From positions 1 to 64,000 of the forward strand of contig JAACJQ010000041.1 in the NCBI GenBank assembly GCA_016879935.1: a stretch of 64,000 bases of DNA, given 5' to 3'. Source of the stretch: Archangiaceae bacterium (GTDB taxonomy: Bacteria > Myxococcota > Myxococcia > Myxococcales > Myxococcaceae). Position numbers and translations under genes: made by a program. Below the pieces are notes generated by a model. The model ran no database searches. It saw nothing but the letters and a program-made list of their open reading frames with translations, and was not told the origin of the DNA. Each line of letters opens with the position of its first letter. Position 1 is the first letter of the stretch. This document shows, in pieces, positions 7,337-15,687 of this stretch.

Positions 7337-9192
7337 GGCCACACCTCCATCGCGTGCACCGCGTCTTCGAGCGCGCGCTGACGGGCCGAGGCGTCACCCA
7401 TGCCCGGAGCGTAGCGGCCGAGATCGCACGTCTCGAACACGCCCAGCACGCGCCCTCGCACCGCCTCCGAGACGTTCGCGGTCTTCATCACCTCGTCGAG
7501 CTGCGGCCGGGTGAGCCCGGTCACGTTCTGAGAGAGCCGCGCCTCGAGGAAGCTGCGCAGTGCCTTGTCGACCTCGGCGTAGAACTCCACGGTGCTCCCG
7601 CCGCCCGCGAGCTTCTCGGCCTGCGCGAGCCGTTTCCGGGCCGCCTTGGCCTGCTTGTTCTTCTTCGATTGCTCGTCTTCCTGACCTGCGCGCGCGCGAA
7701 CGAACGAGACGGCTCCGAGCACGAGGCTGAGCGCGAGCGGCGCGATGGCGAGCGGCAGAAACGCAGGCGTGCTCCAGGCGGGTCTTCGCGGTTCCGAGAA
7801 GGTGGCGGTGTGCCGGAGCGACTTGAGGCCACCACCGACCAGCTGATTTCGGGCGTTGGGTTCGGCCTGGGTTCCGTTGTTGGCGGGCACCGCCATCGCG
7901 TTGGCGCCCGTGGTCGAGGGCCGCACGACGACGGTGATGGGATCGGTCGCGGTACGTTCAATCTGCTGCGTCTCGGGGTCGAAGTACTCGAGCGTCAGCC
8001 CCGGCACTTCGAAGCGGCCCGTCTGCTGCGGCACGAGCACGTACTCGGTCGTGCGCTGCCCACCGACCTGGTTCTTGGTGATCTGGTTCTTCTCGGTCTG
8101 CTGCGGGTCGAACACGCGGAACGACGCAGGCGCCTCGAGCTTCGGCAGCGTCACGGCCTTCAGGTTGCCGCGCCCTTCGAGAATGACCTTCAGCTGCACG
8201 GGCTCGCCGAGCGCGATGTCGGTGCTGTTGGTCGTCGACGACAGCCGCCACTTGCCGACGTTGGTCGCGCCCGCGGGGAGCGGCTTCACCTTGAGGCTCA
8301 GCGCGTTGCTCTTGCGGTGCATCTTGCGCTGGCTGAACGGGTACACGCCCGACGCGATGTCGGCCTCGGCGGCCTCGATGTCGATGTCGCCGGGCTTGAG
8401 CGGAAACAGCGCCTTCGAGCGCAGCAGGTACGCTCGGTAGCGAACGCCTCCGACGCTGCGCTCTTCGGGCTGCAGGTTCGTGGGCGAGGCGATGTCCTGC
8501 GCGAGAAAACCCTCGAGCTTCGGCATCGTCACCGAATCGACGCCCATCAGATCCATGCGCGAGTAGATGAGCACCGAGAGCGTCACCTGCTCGCCGACGA
8601 ACACCTCGGGGCGATCGAGCGAGGAACGCAGGAAGAGATCGGAGTCGCTCTTCGGAATGCCGGGCTCGTCGTCGAAGGGGTTCACTCCGGGCGGAGCGCC
8701 CGGAAAGTCGTCGTCGTCAGCGAAGGGAAACCCTGGAGGAAGACCGAACGGGTTCGGCGGCGGCTTGGGCTGCGAACGCGGGTCAGGCGCGAGCCGGCCA
8801 GGAACCACCTCGAGCTTGATCGCCTCTGACTTGTACGTGCGCGAGGCCGTCTGCAGCCCTGCAGCGGGAATCGTCAGATGCCCGGCGCGATTGGCGCGCA
8901 TCACCAGCGTGAACTTTCGAATCTGGCGAATCTGCGCCATGCCGCCCGAGCCCATCGAGTAGCTCATCTGCGTCGATTCGCTGCGCGAGAGCACCTCGAA
9001 GTCCTGCGGCGTGGGGAACTGCACGACCGCGCCTTCGGGCGCGTTGCTCACGACGATCTCGCAGCGAAAGGTGTCTTCGGTGCCGACCTTGTCGCGGTCG
9101 ACCGTCATGTAGAACTCGAGCTCGGCTCCCAGCACGGGGCCTGCCGCGAGCAGCAACACGGTGATGGCGAGCGCGCTACCAGTCCTTGCCAT
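7333..9192 (-). CDS. batD: BatD-like protein
   Basis: A 619-residue BatD-family (oxygen-tolerance) protein: signal peptide (residues 1-22, ending LLLAAGPVLGA), a long beta-sandwich periplasmic region with FVGEQVTLSVLIYSR in the BatD core, a membrane helix near residue 480, and a cytoplasmic C-terminal helical domain (from about 520, with LEARLSQNVTGLTRPQLDE). An internal Pro/Asp-rich loop (about residues 145-180) is low complexity. It overlaps batC by 17 bases and batE by four, so translation is probably coupled. The ATG at 9192 lacks a clear ribosome binding site, as expected for a coupled start. Confidence 0.88.
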   Translation of the reverse strand: MARTGSALAITVLLLAAGPVLGAELEFYMTVDRDKVGTEDTFRCEIVVSNAPEGAVVQFPTPQDFEVLSRSESTQMSYSMGSGGMAQIRQIRKFTLVMRANRAGHLTIPAAGLQTASRTYKSEAIKLEVVPGRLAPDPRSQPKPPPNPFGLPPGFPFADDDDFPGAPPGVNPFDDEPGIPKSDSDLFLRSSLDRPEVFVGEQVTLSVLIYSRMDLMGVDSVTMPKLEGFLAQDIASPTNLQPEERSVGGVRYRAYLLRSKALFPLKPGDIDIEAAEADIASGVYPFSQRKMHRKSNALSLKVKPLPAGATNVGKWRLSSTTNSTDIALGEPVQLKVILEGRGNLKAVTLPKLEAPASFRVFDPQQTEKNQITKNQVGGQRTTEYVLVPQQTGRFEVPGLTLEYFDPETQQIERTATDPITVVVRPSTTGANAMAVPANNGTQAEPNARNQLVGGGLKSLRHTATFSEPRRPAWSTPAFLPLAIAPLALSLVLGAVSFVRARAGQEDEQSKKNKQAKAARKRLAQAEKLAGGGSTVEFYAEVDKALRSFLEARLSQNVTGLTRPQLDEVMKTANVSEAVRGRVLGVFETCDLGRYAPGMGDASARQRALEDAVHAMEVWP

Positions 9193-10126
9193 TGGGATCG
9201 TTCTTCTGCGTCTTCTGGCGGAAGCGCCAGAGCTGGAGATTCTTCTCGTTGCGCTTGAGCGGTTCCAACAGTTTCTCGGCTTCGGCAGGCGTCATGCCTC
9301 CATCGGCGAGGCCCATCGGCTCGAGCGCAGCACCGGCATCGGAGGGCAGCTCTTTGCCGCCATCGCTGCCTCCGTCGGACTTCTGGTTCGGGTCGCCCTG
9401 ATCGCCAGCATCGCCCTGACCGCCATCGGAGCCCGCGTCGCCCTTCTTGTCCTTGTCTCCCTGGCCGCCATCGCCTGAACCGCCGTCGCCTGAGCCGCCA
9501 TCTTTGGGCGTGCCACCATCGGCGCCGCCATCGGAGGACGAGCCGCCGTCACCTTCGCCACCATCACGGCCGCCACCGTCGGGCGCACCCGCGTCACTCC
9601 CACCATCCGAGACACCACCATCGAAGCCTGCGTCGGGCTTTCCGCCGTCGGCCTTGCCGCCATCAGGCGTACCGCCGTCGTTTCCGTTCTGACTCTTGGG
9701 CGGCAGGTCGCGGAGGATCACCTCGAGGTTGTGACGAGCGAGCGCGTCGTTCGGGTCCTTCTTCAGCGCGCGGCGCAGCTCCCGAATCGCCTCGTCCTTC
9801 TGGCCATTCACCGCGGCCATCGTGCCGAGGTTGTAGTGAATCTTCGAGGCGTACTCGCCCGTGTGATCGAGCTCGAGCGCGCGGTTGAACGCCGCCTTCG
9901 CGTCGTCGGTGCGGTTGAGTTTGTGGAGCGCCAGGCCGCGGTTGTAGTGCACGCGCGGGTCAGTACCCTTCACCTTCTCGGCGCGCTCGAACGCCTGCAG
10001 CGCGCGCTCGTAGTCGCCCTGCTCGTAGGCCGTCATGCCCTCGTCGACGTCGTCCTGGTTCTTCTCGAGCGGGCCCATGGCCGAGCCGAACGTGAAGACG
10101 AGCGTGAAGAGCAGCAGCCGCTTCAT
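9176..10126 (-). CDS. batC: BatC-like TPR protein with Asp-Gly-Gly linker
   Basis: A 316-residue exported protein: signal peptide (MKRLLLFTLVFTFGSAMG), three TPR units (about residues 25-140, with HYNRGLALHKLNRTDDAKAA), then about 115 residues of Asp/Gly-rich low complexity (9335-9685) and a short charged C-terminus. The TPR part matches BatC; the long DGG linker is a myxobacterial flavour. The ATG at 10126 overlaps the batB stop (ATGA) and has GGAGG upstream, so I prefer it to the GTG at 10144. The TPRs probably scaffold the BatA/BatB VWA proteins. Confidence 0.8.
   Translation of the reverse strand: MKRLLLFTLVFTFGSAMGPLEKNQDDVDEGMTAYEQGDYERALQAFERAEKVKGTDPRVHYNRGLALHKLNRTDDAKAAFNRALELDHTGEYASKIHYNLGTMAAVNGQKDEAIRELRRALKKDPNDALARHNLEVILRDLPPKSQNGNDGGTPDGGKADGGKPDAGFDGGVSDGGSDAGAPDGGGRDGGEGDGGSSSDGGADGGTPKDGGSGDGGSGDGGQGDKDKKGDAGSDGGQGDAGDQGDPNQKSDGGSDGGKELPSDAGAALEPMGLADGGMTPAEAEKLLEPLKRNEKNLQLWRFRQKTQKNDPNGKDW
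9335..9685 (-). repeat. Low-complexity Asp-Gly-Gly coding region in batC
   Basis: The DNA is a degenerate run of GAYGGYGGN-like triplets encoding units such as SDGG, PDGG and GDGG. Units are irregular in length, so this is a low-complexity linker rather than an exact tandem repeat. Similar DGG/DAG linkers occur elsewhere in the window in lipoproteins. Confidence 0.8.
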
Positions 10127-11172
10127 GACTTCGCCCACCTCCACGAGGGGACGATGAGCATCGACAGCACGAGGAAGAGCAGGCCGAGCGCGACAAAGGG
10201 CTGAAAGATCTCTCCGTACTTCATCGTCAGCTTGCTCTCGAGCTCGGCCTTCTGGAGCGTGTCGATCACCTTCACCACGTCGGGAATGGCGACGCCGCGG
10301 GCCTGGTAGAAGAACTCGCCACCGGTGTCTTTGGCGACGCGCATGAGGCCCGCACGATCGAGCCGGGTGATCACGGTCGTGCCGTTCTCGTCTTTCTTGT
10401 AGCCGACGACGTCGCCTCGCTCCGAGATGACGGGAATCGGTTCGCCCTGATCGCTGCCGATGCCGACCGCGAGCACCTTCGCGTTGATCTCCTTCAGCGA
10501 CTCGATGCCTTCGTCGATGGCGCCGGTGAGATCTTCTCCGTCACTCAGGAGAACGATGACCTTGTCCTTCGAGCCGCGATCGGCGTTGTCGAACACCTGT
10601 CGCGCGAGGAGCAGCGCCGAGCCGATGTTGGTTCCACCCTGGGGCATCTGGTTCGGGTCGATGGCGCGCAGGAAGATCCGGGCAGCGCCATAGTCGCTGG
10701 TGAGCGGGCACTGAATGAACGCATCGCCGGCGAAGGCGATGACGGCGACGCGATCGCCCTTCAGCTCGTCGAGCAGAGTGGTGAGCTCGAGGCGGGCGCG
10801 TTCGAGTCGAGAGGGCGCCACGTCACGCGCCAGCATCGACTTCGAGGCATCGAGGGCCACCACCACGTCGATGCCGCGGCGTTTGACGACCTCGGCCTTC
10901 TCACCACACTGCGGCTGCGCGAGGGCGAGCGCAAAGCAGATGAGCGCCAGCGACTGCGCGCTCCGCTGGAGGACGGGCAGGGCGGTCGAGACGCCGGGGG
11001 CGAGCAGGTCGGCGAGCCGCGACGGCACGACCTTGCCCAGCGCGTGGGTGCGGCGCACCGCGAGAATGATGACGACGAGCCCTGCGATCATCGCGAGCGG
11101 CACGAGCGCCAGGAAGATCGGCTGCGCGAGGCCGAGCTTGTAGCCGAGGAAGGTGAAGCGCCACGGCGTCAC
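10123..11172 (-). CDS. batB: BatB-like VWA-domain membrane protein
   Basis: A 349-residue protein with two N-terminal membrane helices (roughly residues 12-35 and 60-80), a VWA domain from about residue 90 and a final helix near 325-345. The MIDAS metal site begins DASKS in VVALDASKSMLARDV, and a later acidic element is LLSDGEDLTG. The gene starts at a GTG that overlaps the batA stop (GTGA). BatA and BatB are paired inner-membrane VWA proteins that likely bind a ligand through Mg2+ at the MIDAS site. Confidence 0.88.
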   Translation of the reverse strand: MTPWRFTFLGYKLGLAQPIFLALVPLAMIAGLVVIILAVRRTHALGKVVPSRLADLLAPGVSTALPVLQRSAQSLALICFALALAQPQCGEKAEVVKRRGIDVVVALDASKSMLARDVAPSRLERARLELTTLLDELKGDRVAVIAFAGDAFIQCPLTSDYGAARIFLRAIDPNQMPQGGTNIGSALLLARQVFDNADRGSKDKVIVLLSDGEDLTGAIDEGIESLKEINAKVLAVGIGSDQGEPIPVISERGDVVGYKKDENGTTVITRLDRAGLMRVAKDTGGEFFYQARGVAIPDVVKVIDTLQKAELESKLTMKYGEIFQPFVALGLLFLVLSMLIVPSWRWAKS

Positions 11173-12218
11173 GGGAACACCCTCAGCACGGTCGACTTCA
11201 GCAACAGCTCGAGCAGCAACAACGTGAAGGCCCAGAGCAGGTACGGGTGAAAGAGCTCGCGGTAGTTCGTGACGACGCCGCCCTCGATGATCTTGGAGCG
11301 CTCGAGCGAGTCGAGCACCTTCTGCAGGTTGGCCTTGAGCTCTTCACGATCGGTCGCGCGGTAGTACTCACCGCCCGTGAGCGTGGCCATGTCCTCCAGG
11401 AGCTTCGGGTTGATGGGAATCTCGACGTCGCGCCAGGCGGTGTTGCCGAAGATGTCCTGGCCGGCGGGGAAGGGAACCTTGCCTCCCTTGCCGACGAGGA
11501 TCGTGTAGACGGGCACGCCGAGCGCCTTCGCGGCCTTCGCCGCGTCGACCGGAGAAACGGTGCCCGCGTTGTTGTCGCCGTCGGTGATGAGCACGATCAC
11601 CCGGCTCTTCGCGTCGGAGTCTCTGAGCCGGTTCACTGCGGTCGCGACGGCGTCTCCGATCGCGGTGCCGTCTTCGAGCACGCGCGTGCGCAGCTGGCGC
11701 AGCACCTCTTTCAAGACGCCGTAATCGAGCGTGAGCGGTGACTGCGTGTACGCGGCGCCCGAGAAGACGACGAGGCCCATCCGATCGTTCGCGCGGCTCG
11801 AGATGAACTCGGCCAGCACCTCTTTCGCGACGTGCAGGCGGTTGTTCGGGCGGAAGTCGGCGGCCTCCATCGAGGTCGAGAGGTCGAGCGCGATCATGAT
11901 GTCGATGCCTTCGACCGACGCGTCGCGCACCTTCGAGTCCGACTCCTGTGGGCGCGCCAGGGCGATGATGGCCGCCACGAGTGCCGTGAGTCGCATGACC
12001 GGCAGCAGCCACGTCAGGTACGAGCGCAGGCCACGGCCCTGCTTCGCGAGCTGTGACGTCGCCGAGAAGCGCAGCACCGCGCGAGTACGTTTCTCGAGCC
12101 ACACGAACGCGAGCGCGATGGGAATGAAGGCGAGCAGCAGGAACACCAGCGGTTGTTGAAAGCCGCTGAACAGCGCCCTGAGCTCGTCGAGGAACGTCAC
12201 CGGTTCAAGCGGAGGCAT
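11169..12218 (-). CDS. batA: BatA-like VWA-domain membrane protein
   Basis: A 349-residue paralogue of the next gene with the same layout: N-terminal helices (about residues 18-36 and 62-82), a VWA domain with MIDAS DLSTS in IMIALDLSTSMEAADF, the acidic element LITDGDNNAGT, and a C-terminal helix (LLWAFTLLLLELLL). It overlaps the upstream DUF4381-like gene by 14 bases. In typical operons BatA is preceded by MoxR (AAA+) and DUF58 genes; here the gene before it is the BatD/DUF4381-like protein instead. Confidence 0.88.
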   Translation of the reverse strand: MPPLEPVTFLDELRALFSGFQQPLVFLLLAFIPIALAFVWLEKRTRAVLRFSATSQLAKQGRGLRSYLTWLLPVMRLTALVAAIIALARPQESDSKVRDASVEGIDIMIALDLSTSMEAADFRPNNRLHVAKEVLAEFISSRANDRMGLVVFSGAAYTQSPLTLDYGVLKEVLRQLRTRVLEDGTAIGDAVATAVNRLRDSDAKSRVIVLITDGDNNAGTVSPVDAAKAAKALGVPVYTILVGKGGKVPFPAGQDIFGNTAWRDVEIPINPKLLEDMATLTGGEYYRATDREELKANLQKVLDSLERSKIIEGGVVTNYRELFHPYLLWAFTLLLLELLLKSTVLRVFP

Positions 12219-13182
12219 CGGTGCCTCCCGGCTGTGGTGGTTTCGGCGCGGTCATGGCTGCGTGCGTGGCGTGCACGATTCGGTACGCGAGCTCGAGCGC
12301 GGTCTTGCACTCGTCGGGGCCGGGCTCCTGCTTCGCATAGCGCACGAAGTCAGACTCGTTCGCGAAGTCGCGGAGCGCATCCATCGGGAGGCCGGGCGTC
12401 GAGCGCGTACGCAGCGCGTGAAGCAGCTCGGGCGTGGTGCTCTCGAGCGCGTCGAAGGCGTAGCGCTCGCCGAGGTAGCCGCGAATGATCTCCGAGAGGC
12501 GAAAGTAGTACTCCTTCACGCGACCCTGGCCCGGCAGGTTCTGTGCTGCGAGGGCGTCGAGGGCGTTGCGGGCGCGCACGTGCGCAGGCTCGGCGGGTCT
12601 GGCTGGCGCCGTGACGACTGGCTTCGGGCGGTTGAGGTACTTGAAGAGGCCGTACGCGAGCAGCGCGACCGCGAGGCCGATGAGCAGCGCCCAGACGAGG
12701 CGCCACGTGCGCACCGGCAGCTCTTCGGGTTTGCGCACGTCGTAGAAATCGGCGCCGGTGTCCTTCGAGTCGGCGGGCAGGCTCGAGACGATCTCGACGT
12801 CGGTGCCGCTCACCGGCATCTTCACGGTGCCCGCAGGATCGGCCAGCTCGAACTCGAGCGTCGGCGTGCGCTGCTTGCCGAGCTCGAAGCCCTGCAACGC
12901 GACCTTGAAGGTGGTGGTCGACGAATCGGGCCCATCGATGCGCTCACGATTCTGCGAGACGTAGTCGAAGGCGCCGAGGTCTCCGGGAATCGGCAGCTCG
13001 TAGCGCTGGGCCTTGTCGTGGGTGATGACGATCTCGACGACGAACGGTTCTCCGAGCTTCGCCTGCGCCGGAGAGACGTGAGACTGAACGCGCAAAGGCG
13101 GCAGCACTCCACCGTCGGTGGCGTCCGCAGCACTGGCAGCGAGGGCAAGGAGCAGTGCGACCTGCGTCACGATGCGCACCAT
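12205..13182 (-). CDS. BatD/DUF4381-like membrane protein, first gene of Bat operon
   Basis: A 325-residue protein with a signal peptide (to about residue 20), a beta-rich periplasmic domain (VSPAQAKLGEPFVVEIVITH), one membrane helix (about 172-192, LVWALLIGLAVALLAYGLF) and a cytoplasmic helical domain with YYFRLSEIIRGYLGERY, which matches the DUF4381/BatD C-terminal pattern found in VWA-MoxR clusters. It begins the seven-gene minus-strand operon. The ATG at 13182 has no obvious Shine-Dalgarno. The next gene upstream is divergent, so no MoxR or DUF58 gene precedes it. Confidence 0.75.
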   Translation of the reverse strand: MVRIVTQVALLLALAASAADATDGGVLPPLRVQSHVSPAQAKLGEPFVVEIVITHDKAQRYELPIPGDLGAFDYVSQNRERIDGPDSSTTTFKVALQGFELGKQRTPTLEFELADPAGTVKMPVSGTDVEIVSSLPADSKDTGADFYDVRKPEELPVRTWRLVWALLIGLAVALLAYGLFKYLNRPKPVVTAPARPAEPAHVRARNALDALAAQNLPGQGRVKEYYFRLSEIIRGYLGERYAFDALESTTPELLHALRTRSTPGLPMDALRDFANESDFVRYAKQEPGPDECKTALELAYRIVHATHAAMTAPKPPQPGGTDASA

Positions 13183-13304
13183 TCGTCGAGAAAACGCATG
13201 GAATCAAGCGAAGTTGCGACCCCACTGAACAAGACGGGCGGTGACGTCATTCCCGCGGTGTTGCTTGACGCTGTGGGCCACGCTGATCACATCCTGCGGG
13301 CTCC

Positions 13305-13844
13305 ATGAACCAACTGCCCATCGACGTCGACGCCGAGGCCATCTTCCTCGACGGCACCTGGTACACGCGTGAAGACCTGGCCCGGAAGATCAAGTCGATG
13401 ATCGACGCCGGTGACTTCAACGTGGCCCGGCCCAGCGCGGCGCTCGAGGCGCTCTCGTCGACGCTGCAGCAGGTTCGAACGCTCTCGTTCCGGGTGACGC
13501 CCGATCTCGCCGACGCCCTCAACCAGCTCGCGACCCGCACGGGAAACTCGGTGGGCCAGCTCGTTCGCGAAGCGGTGATGCAGCTCCTCACTCAGGGCGC
13601 CGCGCCCCAGGAGGCGCTTCGACGAGAGGACACAGTGAAGTCGGCCGCTCCGACGCCGCCTGAAGCCCAGCCGCTGCAGGCCCAGCTCGCGCCGCCCGAG
13701 CCCGTCTTGATGCCCGGCCCCGGAGCCCTGCGTGCGGCCGGCATCGACCCGAACAGCGTGCAGCCGATCGAGCTCACCCGGCGCGCGGAGCCCCAGGGCC
13801 AACAGCAGGGCGATGGTTCAGAGAACCGCTGGTTCAAGCAGTAG
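13305..13844 (+). CDS. Protein with ribbon-helix-helix-like segment
   Basis: A 179-residue protein. Residues about 60-96 (LSFRVTPDLADALNQLATRT followed by a second helix, SVGQLVREAVMQLL) have the strand-helix-helix spacing of MetJ/Arc ribbon-helix-helix DNA-binding domains. The N-terminal 50 residues may form a small alpha/beta module (FLDGTWYTREDLARKIK), and the C-terminal 80 residues are Pro/Gln-rich and probably disordered. A DNA-binding role is possible but not shown. It is transcribed divergently from the Bat operon across a 122-base gap and could be a candidate regulator of it. Confidence 0.6.
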   Translation: MNQLPIDVDAEAIFLDGTWYTREDLARKIKSMIDAGDFNVARPSAALEALSSTLQQVRTLSFRVTPDLADALNQLATRTGNSVGQLVREAVMQLLTQGAAPQEALRREDTVKSAAPTPPEAQPLQAQLAPPEPVLMPGPGALRAAGIDPNSVQPIELTRRAEPQGQQQGDGSENRWFKQ

Positions 13845-13884
13845 AGAAATGTGCTGAGGCTGGCCGGTGTTGGGTGGGCGCGCT

Positions 13885-15150
13885 ATGGCCGCCCCGATGC
13901 TCGCCCCCGTTCTCGTCGCGCAGCTCCTGTTGGGCCAATCGCTCCCGCCGTGGATGACGGGCGAGAGCAAGCCTGAAGACCTGCGCATCTCGCTGGTGAC
14001 GTTCAGCCCGGGCGACACGCTCACCGAGTGGTGGGGCCACACCTCGCTCGTCGTCGAAGACACGCGGCTCAACCACGGGCGCCTCTACAACTACGGCATG
14101 TTCGGGTTCGATGGCGGTTTCGTGCACCGCTTCATCCAGGGCCGGCTCGAGTTCTGGGTGTCAGACGATTCGATCAACGGCACCTATCGGCTGTACCAGT
14201 ACCTGAAGCGCGACGTTCGCATTCAGGAGCTGAACCTGTTGCCGGAGCAGGCGCTGCAGGTCGCCAAAGCGCTCGGCACCAACGTGCTGCCCGAAAACCG
14301 GATGTACCTGTACCACCACTACAAGGACAACTGCTCCACTCGGCCCGGCGACATCATCGACGCGGCCATCGGCGGGCAGCTGCACGAGTACGAGAAGCAG
14401 GTCACGAACCTCACGCTGCGTCAGCACACGCTGCGCTACTCGATGGTGAACGTGCCGATGAGCCTGGTGCTCGACTACCTGCAGAACGACGAGCTCGACG
14501 ACGGCAAGGCGACGTTCCGACAGGCGGCGTTTCTGCCCGATGAACTCGAGCGGCACGTGCAGGCCCTGCAGGTGAAGCGGCCCGATGGCACGGTGGTGCC
14601 GCTCGTGAAGACGCAGTGGAACTTCTACACCTCCGAGCGGCCGCGACCGCCCGACGTTCCGCCGAACTTCATTCCGATGATCTTCGCGGTCGGAGCGCTC
14701 ATCGGAGGCCTTGCGCTCGCGCTCGGTCACTTCGGGCGCGACGGTCAGAAGCTGCCGCGCGTCGTGTTCGGCCTGCTCCACATGGTGCTCGGCCTCGGTT
14801 GGGGGAGCCTCGGGTTGTTCCTCTTCCTCATGGGGCTCTTCACGAACCACACCGTCACGCACCGCAACGAGAACCTGTTCTTCATCAGCCCCGTGACGTT
14901 CGCAGCGCTGCCGTTCGGCGTGATGCTGGCGTGGGGCGCGAAGCGGGCGAAGCCGATGCTCAAGTGGACGTGGACGATTCTCGTCGCCACCAGCGTGCTC
15001 GGCGTGCTCGTGAAGGTGCTGCCGCCGTTCAACCAGGACAACTGGAACATCATCGCGCTCGCGATGCCGGTGAACGTCGCGTTCGCTGCAGTGTTCTGGC
15101 TCGACCAGCGGCGGCAGAATCAGCTCGCGGTCAAACCGTCAGGGGCTTGA
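13885..15150 (+). CDS. DUF4105 (Lnb-type) membrane protein
   Basis: A 421-residue protein with a signal-like N-terminus, a DUF4105 domain (about residues 30-230) and four or five membrane helices in the C-terminal half. The domain contains WWGHTSLVVED and the segment YKDNCSTRPGDIIDAAIGG, whose conserved His and Cys resemble the NlpC/P60-like active-site pattern proposed for this family. Function is unknown in bacteria; a periplasmic or envelope hydrolase or acyltransferase is plausible. I chose the ATG at 13885 over the upstream GTG at 13867. The stop codon lies inside an inverted repeat shared with the next gene's leader. Confidence 0.8.
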   Translation: MAAPMLAPVLVAQLLLGQSLPPWMTGESKPEDLRISLVTFSPGDTLTEWWGHTSLVVEDTRLNHGRLYNYGMFGFDGGFVHRFIQGRLEFWVSDDSINGTYRLYQYLKRDVRIQELNLLPEQALQVAKALGTNVLPENRMYLYHHYKDNCSTRPGDIIDAAIGGQLHEYEKQVTNLTLRQHTLRYSMVNVPMSLVLDYLQNDELDDGKATFRQAAFLPDELERHVQALQVKRPDGTVVPLVKTQWNFYTSERPRPPDVPPNFIPMIFAVGALIGGLALALGHFGRDGQKLPRVVFGLLHMVLGLGWGSLGLFLFLMGLFTNHTVTHRNENLFFISPVTFAALPFGVMLAWGAKRAKPMLKWTWTILVATSVLGVLVKVLPPFNQDNWNIIALAMPVNVAFAAVFWLDQRRQNQLAVKPSGA

Positions 15151-15176
15151 TGGTCTGACGGTTGCACAACCGTTAG
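15134..15176. promoter_or_regulatory. Triple inverted motif AACCGT(C/T)AG
   Basis: The motif AACCGTCAG (15134-15142) is followed by its exact reverse complement CTGACGGTT (15155-15163) and then by CAACCGTTAG (15167-15176). The first and second copies can form a 9-bp hairpin with a 12-base loop over the DUF4105 stop codon; the second and third form a near-perfect 22-bp palindrome just before the coiled-coil gene. The alternatives are mutually exclusive, so this could be a terminator, an attenuator or a DNA-binding site. Confidence 0.45.
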
Positions 15177-15187
15177 GCTCACTCTTG

Positions 15188-15625
15188 ATGAGGTCCAGGA
15201 AGATGGACAAGACGGATTCCGAGCGGCTTCTCCACCTCGAGAAGAAGGCGGAGCACCACGACAAGCGCTTCGACGCGCTGGAGAAGAAGGCCGAGGAACA
15301 CGACAAGCGCTTCGACGCGCACGACAAGCGGTTCGACGAACACGACCGGCGCTTCGACGAACACGACAAGCGCTTCGACGTGATCGAGAGAAAGCTCGAT
15401 CAGAATTCGCGACGCATCGACGCAGTTGCAGACGACCTTGGCGAGTTCAGAGCCGAGGTCGAAGAGCGGTTCGACGAGATCGCCGTTGCCGTTCAGGCCA
15501 TTCAGCGGAGCCAGAACGCGATGACGAATGCGTTCGTCGAGGCCATGCGCCAGTTTGGTGTCTCGAAGTCGCTCGAGCGGCGTGTGAAGCGTCTGGAAGA
15601 GACCGTCTTCGGCAAGAAGGCCTGA
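15188..15625 (+). CDS. Coiled-coil heptad-repeat protein
   Basis: A 145-residue protein that is almost entirely helical. Residues about 15-75 are heptads based on H-D-K-R-F-D-x; four are tandem near-identical copies (HDKRFDA, HDKRFDE, HDRRFDE, HDKRFDV). The rest continues as coiled coil and ends in a basic tail (VFGKKA). Phe sits at one repeating position and charged residues fill the others, so it likely forms an oligomeric coiled coil in the cytoplasm. No catalytic domain is seen. The ATG at 15188 is used; 15203 (after AGGAAG) is a good alternative. Confidence 0.7.
   Translation: MRSRKMDKTDSERLLHLEKKAEHHDKRFDALEKKAEEHDKRFDAHDKRFDEHDRRFDEHDKRFDVIERKLDQNSRRIDAVADDLGEFRAEVEERFDEIAVAVQAIQRSQNAMTNAFVEAMRQFGVSKSLERRVKRLEETVFGKKA
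15299..15382 (+). repeat. Four tandem 21-bp heptad repeats
   Basis: Four head-to-tail 21-base units encode H-D-(K/R)-R-F-D-x. They differ by only a few bases each, showing recent duplication; related single copies precede the block near 15257. The number of units could vary between strains. Confidence 0.8.
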
Positions 15626-15634
15626 ACGCACGAA

Positions 15635-15665
15635 CGCCCCGCCAGAGCGAACCTCGGGCGAGGCG
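15635..15665. terminator. Candidate bidirectional terminator hairpin
   Basis: CGCCCCGCC (15635-15643) and GGCGAGGCG (15657-15665) form a 9-bp stem with one mismatch and a 13-base loop, in the gap between the convergent coiled-coil and sod genes. There is no T-tract, so an intrinsic terminator is only probable. Confidence 0.35.
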
Positions 15666-15687
15666 TCGGTGCTGAAGCAGCAGTCGC

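Noticed and set aside
9335-9685. DGG-rich DNA considered as a mobile-element or satellite repeat
   Set aside because: It is in frame with BatC and its units are irregular, so it is a protein linker.
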